This document shows positions 1-4,678 of a stretch of DNA of 5,899 bases, one piece after another. Source of the DNA: Flavobacteriales bacterium UBA4474 (lineage in GTDB: Bacteria > Bacteroidota > Bacteroidia > Flavobacteriales_D > Sanyastnellaceae). The stretch spans positions 1-5,899 of the forward strand of contig DGOE01000088.1 of NCBI GenBank assembly GCA_002389295.1. Direction: 5' to 3'. The notes beneath the pieces were generated by a model. The model was not told the origin of the DNA. It saw only the letters and a list, made by a program, of their open reading frames with translations, and did no database searches. The position numbers were made by a program, and so were the translations under genes. Within the stretch, counting starts at the first letter, position 1. Every line of letters starts with the position of its first letter.

Positions 1-2351
1 GACTTCAAAGCTGTTCCCTCAGTACCGCTGTAGCCTTGTGAACTGATGTAGTTCTCCAAATCCGTCCACTCTCCATCGGTCGGCACATGCCATCCGCTCG
101 GACACAAGCCCCGCGCATCGTCCACAGCGTACCAATTGTACAAGCGGCCATACTCCGACAAGGACTGCGCCTCGTCGCAGGCATCGATGTCTGGACTATT
201 GTTGCTACAACCGTCGTCCTCGCCATACACCGCAGTGGCTCCAGAAATGGTCGACGACCAATCGCCGTCCGTCAAGCCCGCAGGAATCACATCGCCATTG
301 CGGTACACCGTCGTGCGCAGGTTCTCCGCAAACCAGCATTGGTCGCCGATTTGGACCAGCGAGTAGGTGTATCCGTTAAATACATTGTCGATACAATCTT
401 CGGAAAGCCAAGTACATGGATCATTGGATGTATAAAAATAATTCTGCGCTGAAGTATCCGTGCATGCATCAAACTCGTCACAAATTCCATCCGCATCAAT
501 ATCCTGAGCTATCCCAAGACAATTCCCGCACACATTTGGGTATGTGCAGAGCTCCGTATCCGTTAAAGGAGAATCAAGACCTACTGAAATTCTTTCCTCA
601 GTAGATCCATCTGCCTCTCCAAAAAGTCCCGAACCATAATCGGTATAAATGGCCAGAACACAATCCGCTTGAATTTCCCCGTCTGTTGTCAGTTGAGCGA
701 TTAATACTCGCCCTGATTCGTCGGGAAGACCCTGACCAGAACCGTTATTCAGGATATACCAGAATCCTCCAAAATCATCATCGATAATGATGTCTCCCCC
801 TGACTCAAAAGTGCTTATCCAATCCTGGTTAGGACTTACAATCAACTCAATTGCTGACTCAGGAAAGCCATCTTCAGGTGAATGACCTATTGTAAGATAA
901 CTATCGAATTCCACTTCGGGAATCAGAGGAATCAAAGCCGGTGCAATACCGGAGCTGACCGGAGAACCGGCTGGGTGCTGGTAAAAGGAAGTCGTCGTAG
1001 AAAATATGAGAGGAATGTTTTCATAGTTAAGCCCGTCCACTTCTGGCACTCCTCCAGCCACAGCTGCTAACCAGTCGGTTTCACTTAAAAGCACAGCATA
1101 GATGCGATAGGTTGTAAGCCCGGCCAATTCTCCCTCGGTGTGAATAGCATGAACTTCCAGTTGGAGCGTTACGCTCTCACCAAAGGTGTCAATTAATGAA
1201 TAATTGCATGCAGTGGTGTCTGAACAGAGATCAACGTCGTCACAAATACCATCGCCGTCTATGTCGGATAGGCATGAGCCGCCACAAATGCCCAGAGCAT
1301 CGGCAACAATTCCGCAAGAGCAACCGGAATCTAAACTTTGACAAAACAGGTTACCCGGATCGTTGTAGTTGCAGGCGGTGAGGTCGGTGCAATTGTCGAT
1401 GTCGTCGCAGATGCCGTCACCGTCCATATCGGCTTCGCACAGTCCGCCACAGATGCCCAGAGCATCGAGCTGGTTTCCATTGCAGTCACAGTCGCCTGCG
1501 GGAAATCCAGAACCGCCGCAGATACCACACGCGTCTTCCATCAGGCAGGCTGGATTGGCCCCATCATTGTAGTTGCAGGCGGAGAGGTCGGTGCAGTTGT
1601 CAATGTCGTCGCAGATACCGTCAGCATCCACATCGGTTCCGGAACCGCCGCAGATGCCACACGCGTCTTCCATCAGGCAAGCTGGATTGGTCTCGTCGAG
1701 GTAATTGCAGGCGGTGAGGTCGGTGCAATTGTCCGTGTCGTCGCAGATGCCGTCGTCATCTGAGTCTGCCGCGCATGTTCCGCCGCAAACTCCCAAGGCA
1801 TCATTCACGTTTCCATTGCAGTCGCAATCACCGAGAGGAATACCAGTGCCACCGCAAACGCCGCACTCGTCCAAGGTGGCGCAGGATCCATCTTCGATCG
1901 TAGCCCCTTGGAAATTGCACGCGGATGTATCCGTGCATCCCAATGTCAATTCGATGCCGAAGAGCCCAAGGGAAAATGGAGTCCATGTGGGTGTGGCACC
2001 GTCGAGATACAATACACTCCCGGGGTTGCCTACTGGCAACAAGGTCCATTGGGTTCCGTTCCAATACAGCATCTCACCAGGCGTTGTGCCCGGCAACATG
2101 GGCAACGCCACTGTGTCATTGATGGCTTCTTCCAAGGCAAGCTCCAATGCCTCGATGTATTCAGTCAGGGTTTGATCGTCCACCTGAATTTCACTGGGGG
2201 TGAAATAACTGCCGAAGAGGGGGAGCAGCTCCAAAAGGTCCGGTGCGCCGATGGCGCTGTCCTGGTTGGCGTCAGGATTGTAGGGCAACGTTACCGATTG
2301 CGCGTGGCAAAGGGCGGGCAAGAAGAATAGGAGGGCAAGTAGATTCCTCAT
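1..2351 (-). CDS. Large secreted modular Cys/Asp-rich repeat protein with FISUMP domain (3' end beyond window)
   Basis: The frame is open from the ATG at 2349-2351 to the left edge: 783 codons with no stop, so the C-terminus is missing. Residues 1-17 (MRNLLALLFFLPALCHA) form a signal peptide, probably cut before Q18. Residues 27-38 fit a single dockerin/EF-hand calcium loop (D27, N29, D31, I34, D38). Residues 88-126 hold two PG-x-x-LY...W repeats like those of fibre proteins. Residues 139-384 are a Cys/Asp-rich block with four DxDxDGICDD loops (near 196, 240, 308, 363) and CxDxxACNY motifs. Residues about 389-600 form a beta-rich module without Cys repeats until C602. A fifth, degenerate loop follows at 617-638. 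From Y661 a FISUMP-type domain starts, with QCWFAENLR (671-679), YGRLYNWYAV and GLCPSGWHVPTDGEW (748-762). The likely role is a calcium-stabilised cell-surface or secreted adhesin-like protein; this is inference. A T9SS sorting signal would lie outside the window. A weak -7-like TAACTTGC lies at 2371-2378. Confidence 0.88.
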   Translation of the reverse strand, partial: MRNLLALLFFLPALCHAQSVTLPYNPDANQDSAIGAPDLLELLPLFGSYFTPSEIQVDDQTLTEYIEALELALEEAINDTVALPMLPGTTPGEMLYWNGTQWTLLPVGNPGSVLYLDGATPTWTPFSLGLFGIELTLGCTDTSACNFQGATIEDGSCATLDECGVCGGTGIPLGDCDCNGNVNDALGVCGGTCAADSDDDGICDDTDNCTDLTACNYLDETNPACLMEDACGICGGSGTDVDADGICDDIDNCTDLSACNYNDGANPACLMEDACGICGGSGFPAGDCDCNGNQLDALGICGGLCEADMDGDGICDDIDNCTDLTACNYNDPGNLFCQSLDSGCSCGIVADALGICGGSCLSDIDGDGICDDVDLCSDTTACNYSLIDTFGESVTLQLEVHAIHTEGELAGLTTYRIYAVLLSETDWLAAVAGGVPEVDGLNYENIPLIFSTTTSFYQHPAGSPVSSGIAPALIPLIPEVEFDSYLTIGHSPEDGFPESAIELIVSPNQDWISTFESGGDIIIDDDFGGFWYILNNGSGQGLPDESGRVLIAQLTTDGEIQADCVLAIYTDYGSGLFGEADGSTEERISVGLDSPLTDTELCTYPNVCGNCLGIAQDIDADGICDEFDACTDTSAQNYFYTSNDPCTWLSEDCIDNVFNGYTYSLVQIGDQCWFAENLRTTVYRNGDVIPAGLTDGDWSSTISGATAVYGEDDGCSNNSPDIDACDEAQSLSEYGRLYNWYAVDDARGLCPSGWHVPTDGEWTDLENYISSQGYSGTEGTALK
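549..1190 (-). other. AT-richer beta-rich module inside the large repeat protein
   Basis: This stretch codes for about residues 388-600 of the large secreted protein. It contains the LAGLTTYRIYAVL segment, then FSTTTSFYQHP, IIIDDDFGGFWYIL and RVLIAQLTTDGEI. The pattern of alternating hydrophobic residues with Gly and Asp turns suggests a beta-sandwich. I cannot give it a family name, although similar segments recur, as I recall, in repeat proteins of marine Flavobacteriales. Hand counts of 60-base lines give 43-48% G+C here, against 58-67% in lines on either side. It is flanked on both sides by Cys/Asp repeats. Confidence 0.6.
1369..1754 (-). repeat. Direct DNA repeats inside the Cys/Asp-rich block
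   Basis: Three 50-base copies start at 1369, 1573 and 1705 and encode the DGICDDxDNCTDLxACNY core. The copies at 1369-1418 and 1705-1754 differ at two positions; those at 1369 and 1573 differ at four. A second pair, 1507-1558 and 1639-1690, matches at 49 of 52 positions and encodes NPACLMEDACGICGGSG. The spacings are 132 bases (44 codons) and 204 bases (68 codons). The longer spacing contains an extra 24-codon DCDCNGN...LGICGG unit. All spacings are multiples of three, so gain or loss of a unit keeps the frame. Confidence 0.9.
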
Positions 2352-2370
2352 GACATTGGTTTGGTTACCT

Positions 2371-2378
2371 GCAAGTTA
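2371..2378 (-). promoter_or_regulatory. Weak candidate -7 box for the large secreted protein
   Basis: Read on the minus strand, TAACTTGC resembles the Bacteroidota -7 motif TAnnTTTG with one mismatch in the TTTG part. It would place the transcript start about 15 bases before the ATG at 2351. I see no well-placed TTG at the -33 position, so the call is weak. Confidence 0.2.
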
Positions 2379-2491
2379 TTCAGGAAGCTGAACTCTTTGC
2401 GGAGTCTTGTCTTGCTGTTTGCAGACGCGATCAGCTGGCGCTTGCAATCAGGTCAGCCATGTAAGCACTGTGGTCAGTACCGGCGGAAAGC

Positions 2492-2522
2492 AAAAGTCCC
2501 CCAGCCGTTGGGGCTGAGGGAC
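2492..2522 (-). terminator. Intrinsic terminator after tRNA-Asp
   Basis: A 5-bp stem, one mismatch and another 5-bp stem close on a 5-base loop. Arms GTCCC (2496-2500) and CAGCC (2502-2506) pair with GGCTG (2512-2516) and GGGAC (2518-2522). On the minus strand the hairpin is followed directly by TTTT, then GCTTT. It sits 14 bases past the tRNA CCA end, so it probably ends the tRNA transcript. The plus-strand side lacks a T run, so it is not clearly bidirectional. Confidence 0.75.
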
Positions 2523-2535
2523 GCTTGATTTGGGT

Positions 2536-2612
2536 TGGCGGTCTGGACGAGACTCGAACTCGCGACCCCATGCGTGACAGGCATGTATTCTAACCAACTG
2601 AACTACCAGACC
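2536..2612 (-). tRNA. tRNA-Asp (anticodon GTC), CCA encoded
   Basis: All arms fold. The acceptor GGTCTGG pairs with CCAGACC. The D stem is GTTC/GAAT with one G-U pair. The anticodon stem CATGC/GCATG closes the loop CTGTCAC with anticodon GTC. The T arm GCGAG/CTCGT closes the loop TTCGAGT. The discriminator base is G, as expected for tRNA-Asp, and the next three bases are CCA, so the 3' end is encoded. The gene has its own promoter candidate upstream and a hairpin terminator downstream, so it appears to be a single-gene unit. Confidence 0.97.
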
Positions 2613-2655
2613 TGGTCTTTCGACCTCCGTTGACGGCTTCCCGTCTTCGGGGGCG

Positions 2656-2688
2656 CAAATATACGTCTGCGCCTTAACATGGTTGCAA
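2656..2688 (-). promoter_or_regulatory. Bacteroidota-type promoter of tRNA-Asp
   Basis: On the minus strand, TTG (2686-2688) is followed after 22 bases by TATATTTG (2656-2663). This is a perfect match to the TAnnTTTG -7 box with a -33 TTG at an acceptable distance. Transcription would start near 2650, giving a tRNA leader of about 38 bases. A 6-bp inverted repeat, GGCGCA (2652-2657) and TGCGCC (2668-2673), straddles the -7 box. Confidence 0.65.
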
Positions 2689-2736
2689 GTGGCATCGGTT
2701 TTTTTCGCGGGGAATGCCGCCGCGGTGATCGGAAGC

Positions 2737-3144
2737 TCAACGTATGAAGTCGAGCTTCATCAGGTCCTGTTTCGTCAGAACACTGAGCTCTAATGTCCCC
2801 GAAGGCCAATCACGGGCATCGAGAACCAATTCGTTTGGGCCCGGCGCCAAGAGCCAGGAGCCGCTTCGGAGGACCTTGCCGTCGGGTGTGCCGACTTGGA
2901 ACAACACGAAATTTTCGTTTTCCATCTCGACGGTGAGGACAATGCGGTCCGCGGATTCGGTATCGATGACCATCCTTTCGAGGATGTGCTTTTTGTCAAT
3001 CGGGTCCGCCGTGGAGATGCGGTGCGAGGGGAGCGCCCAGGGCAATTCCGTGGTCGCCGCGACTGAAAATGCGGCAGGTGCCAGGATGGCGGCTGATGCG
3101 GCAGCGGTCCGGGCCGTGCGTCGGATGAGAAAGTGTTTTGCCAT
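2737..3144 (-). CDS. Small exported protein of unknown function
   Basis: This encodes 135 residues. I do not recognise a family. The N-terminus is a signal peptide: basic MAKHFLIRRTART, hydrophobic AAASAAILAPAAF, then SVAA before T31. I chose the ATG at 3142-3144 because the signal peptide begins there; a GTG at 3195 would add 17 residues in front and bury the basic region. The mature part has about 105 residues, no cysteine and mainly beta character. Its last 75 or so residues run FVLFQVGTPDGKVLRSG, then PNELVLDARDWPSGTLELSV, ending KLDFIR. That rhythm (xGKVxxSG, then a Leu/Asp segment, then PSG, then a strand and a basic end) resembles type IX secretion C-terminal domains, but no cargo domain precedes it. 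No strong RBS or promoter is visible. It lies 129 bases after the DUF58 gene. Confidence 0.75.
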   Translation of the reverse strand: MAKHFLIRRTARTAAASAAILAPAAFSVAATTELPWALPSHRISTADPIDKKHILERMVIDTESADRIVLTVEMENENFVLFQVGTPDGKVLRSGSWLLAPGPNELVLDARDWPSGTLELSVLTKQDLMKLDFIR

Positions 3145-3226
3145 GGCGTGCCCGAAGGCCGTTGTGAAGGGCGGCGAAGAAAACACGCTATTCACAATTG
3201 TGCAAGAAATGGCACTGTTGAAATGT

Positions 3227-3255
3227 TGATAACCCCTTTAGTTAGCTGGTTATCA
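3227..3255. promoter_or_regulatory. 8-bp perfect inverted repeat in the intergenic gap
   Basis: TGATAACC (3227-3234) and GGTTATCA (3248-3255) are exact inverted copies separated by 13 bases. They lie between the DUF58 stop codon and the start of the small exported protein, 83 bases ahead of the latter. There is no T run after it, so it is not a typical terminator. An operator or an mRNA hairpin is possible. Confidence 0.35.
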
Positions 3256-3273
3256 GCTTAAAGAAATTAACAA

Positions 3274-4203
3274 TTAGCGCATCTTCTGCCGCTTGAGCAG
3301 ATAGGCGGTCAACACAGGATTGACCCCTTTGGCGATGTCCACTTCTACCCAATCAATGCCGGCAGAACCACAGCGGACATCGAGGTCGCGCCGCAGCTGG
3401 GCCATCCTGGCGACGTAGGCATCGCGCACTTCGGCAGGGTTGGCGCGGACCTCTTCCCCACTCTCCAAATCGATGAAGGTGGTGGGGCGGTCGGCAAAGT
3501 CGAAGCGCTGTTCGGTCTGTTCGTCGAGCACGTGGAAGACCACGACTTCGTGCTTGGCGTGGCGCAGGTGTGCCAAGGCGGCAAACACCGCATCGAGGTC
3601 CTGGCTCTTGTCGAGCATGTCGCTAAACAAGACGATCAGCGAACGCTTGGGTGTCGCCTCTGCAATGGTGTGCAGTGCCGCTACGGCGGCGGTCTCCCCT
3701 CCGCCATCGCCTACGCCCGCCAAAACCCGTTCGAGCTCGGCGTACATCAGGTGCTGGTGCGCCTGCGTTGAGCGCGCTTTGTGGTGGGCCTGGAGGGTGC
3801 TGTCAAACAGGCTCAGGCCTACGGCGTCGCGCTGGCGCTTAAACAACTCGATCAGCGTGGCCGCCGCGTGGGTGGCAAACTTGATCTTGTTCATGCCCGT
3901 CTCCGGAGAGACGTCCGCGGGGTAGTACATGGAGCCCGACGTGTCGATCACGATCTGGCAGCGGAGGTTGGTCTCCTCCTCGTAGCGCTTGACGTAGTAG
4001 CGGTCGGACCGGGCGTACAGTTTCCAATCCACGTGCCGCATGCTCTCGCCCGGGTTGTAGAGCCGGTGCTCGGCAAACTCCACACTGAAGCCGTGATAGG
4101 GACTGCGGTGCAGGCCGGTGATGAAGCCCTCGACCGCCTGTTTGGCAAGGAATTCAAGCGATCCGATCTGCCGGAATTGGTGGGGATGCAGGTTGATGGG
4201 CAC
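3274..4203 (-). CDS. DUF58 / von Willebrand factor A domain protein
   Basis: This encodes 309 residues, a normal length for the Bacteroidota DUF58 group. The N-terminal region has the conserved AVEGFITGLHRSPYHGFSVE stretch and the DUF58 core ESMRHVDWKLYARSDRYYVK (54-72). The vWA fold follows with a complete metal-dependent adhesion site: DTSGS (87-91), T171 and D195 in FSDMLD. No transmembrane segment or signal peptide is visible, so it is probably cytoplasmic. Family members usually work with a MoxR-type AAA+ ATPase in metalloprotein or complex assembly, but no moxR gene is in this window. The start is a GTG at 4201-4203: an in-frame TGA lies three codons upstream and the conserved N-terminus begins right after it. 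A terminator separates it from trxA, and TATCTTTG lies 7 bases ahead of the GTG. Confidence 0.95.
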   Translation of the reverse strand: MPINLHPHQFRQIGSLEFLAKQAVEGFITGLHRSPYHGFSVEFAEHRLYNPGESMRHVDWKLYARSDRYYVKRYEEETNLRCQIVIDTSGSMYYPADVSPETGMNKIKFATHAAATLIELFKRQRDAVGLSLFDSTLQAHHKARSTQAHQHLMYAELERVLAGVGDGGGETAAVAALHTIAEATPKRSLIVLFSDMLDKSQDLDAVFAALAHLRHAKHEVVVFHVLDEQTEQRFDFADRPTTFIDLESGEEVRANPAEVRDAYVARMAQLRRDLDVRCGSAGIDWVEVDIAKGVNPVLTAYLLKRQKMR

Positions 4204-4210
4204 GTGCTCT

Positions 4211-4218
4211 CAAAGATA
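4211..4218 (-). promoter_or_regulatory. Candidate -7 box for the DUF58 gene, giving a near-leaderless mRNA
   Basis: On the minus strand TATCTTTG matches TAnnTTTG exactly. It lies between the trxA terminator and the GTG start at 4203, with only 7 bases between box and start. Transcription would then begin within a few bases of the start codon. The matching -33 region falls within the terminator hairpin and has no TTG, so this may be chance. Confidence 0.35.
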
Positions 4219-4227
4219 CGGATACGA

Positions 4228-4255
4228 AAACGCCCCGCTGTGTGGCGGGGCGTTT
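4228..4255 (-). terminator. Intrinsic terminator after trxA
   Basis: An 8-bp perfect G+C stem, CGCCCCGC (4231-4238) with GCGGGGCG (4245-4252), closes a 6-base loop. It is extended by AAA/TTT pairs, and on the minus strand it ends in TTTTCG. It begins 25 bases after the trxA stop codon and ends trxA transcription before the DUF58 gene. Confidence 0.88.
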
Positions 4256-4280
4256 CAAATCGCAGGATTTTTCGCGGCGC

Positions 4281-4601
4281 TTAGGCCATGAGCTTCTCGA
4301 GCTTTTCGGTCAGCACGTTTTCTGGGACGGCGCCGACGGACTTGTCGACCACTTCGCCGTTTTTGAGAAAGACGATGGTGGGGATGGACCGCACTCCGAA
4401 TTTCATGCTGATTTCCTGGTTGGAGTCGACGTCGACCTTGCCGACGACGGCTTTTCCTTCGTAGTCGCCTGCAATTTTCTCGACGACAGGACCGACCATG
4501 CGGCAAGGACCGCACCATTCTGCCCAGAAGTCGACCATCACGGGCTTGTCCGTGTTCATCACGACTTCCTCGAAGTTTGCTTCATTGATTTCAATGGCCA
4601 T
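4281..4601 (-). CDS. trxA: Thioredoxin
   Basis: This encodes 106 residues, the usual size of a classical thioredoxin that reduces disulfides in cytoplasmic proteins and is itself reduced by thioredoxin reductase. The active site WCGPC is at residues 29-33, inside VDFWAEWCGPCRMVGP. The buried Asp is D24, and the cis-proline is P74 in SIPT. The C-terminal VFLKNGEVVDKSVGA strand pair and final helix are typical. There is no signal peptide. I chose the ATG at 4599-4601 because MAIEINEANFEE matches the family N-terminus. An in-frame ATG at 4667 would add 22 unrelated residues and run through the -7 box. The gene follows dnaE by 77 bases and is closed by a strong terminator, so it can be transcribed alone. 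Confidence 0.97.
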   Translation of the reverse strand: MAIEINEANFEEVVMNTDKPVMVDFWAEWCGPCRMVGPVVEKIAGDYEGKAVVGKVDVDSNQEISMKFGVRSIPTIVFLKNGEVVDKSVGAVPENVLTEKLEKLMA

Positions 4602-4621
4602 GATCGCGTTGTTTAATATGA

Positions 4622-4629
4622 CAAAGTTA
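4622..4629 (-). promoter_or_regulatory. Candidate -7 box of trxA
   Basis: On the minus strand TAACTTTG matches TAnnTTTG exactly and lies 20 bases before the trxA ATG, in the dnaE-trxA gap. It predicts a leader of about 14-17 bases. The nearest upstream TTG is 27 bases away, longer than usual, so the -33 part is poor. Confidence 0.45.
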
Positions 4630-4678
4630 GCCGGCACTTTGGAGCTGTAGGTGACCCAAGTCGCCAAAGGGTGTCAAC

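Noticed and set aside
1338..1763. Plus-strand open frame of 141 codons, rich in Val, Ala and Ile
   Set aside because: It is antisense to the Cys/Asp repeats; its apparent internal repeats simply mirror the minus-strand repeats.
1..2351. Broken gene or pseudogene in the left part, given the many short frames there
   Set aside because: Reading one minus-strand frame from 2351 to the edge gives 783 codons without a stop and with coherent domains, so the gene is intact as far as visible.
2352..2612. tRNA-Asp as an integration site for a mobile element carrying the large secreted gene
   Set aside because: I found no duplicated tRNA 3' end, integrase or att-like direct repeat in the window, and the tRNA is intact.
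2744..3229. Plus-strand open frame of 161 codons over the small exported protein
   Set aside because: The minus-strand frame has a proper signal peptide and beta pattern. The plus-strand product shows no domain and all neighbouring genes are on the minus strand.
3781..4284. Plus-strand open frame of 167 codons
   Set aside because: It overlaps the DUF58 core and the trxA terminator, and has no recognisable features.
4602..4667. 22-residue N-terminal extension of thioredoxin from an upstream ATG
   Set aside because: The extension is not part of the thioredoxin fold, it overlaps the TAACTTTG promoter box, and the internal ATG gives the standard length.
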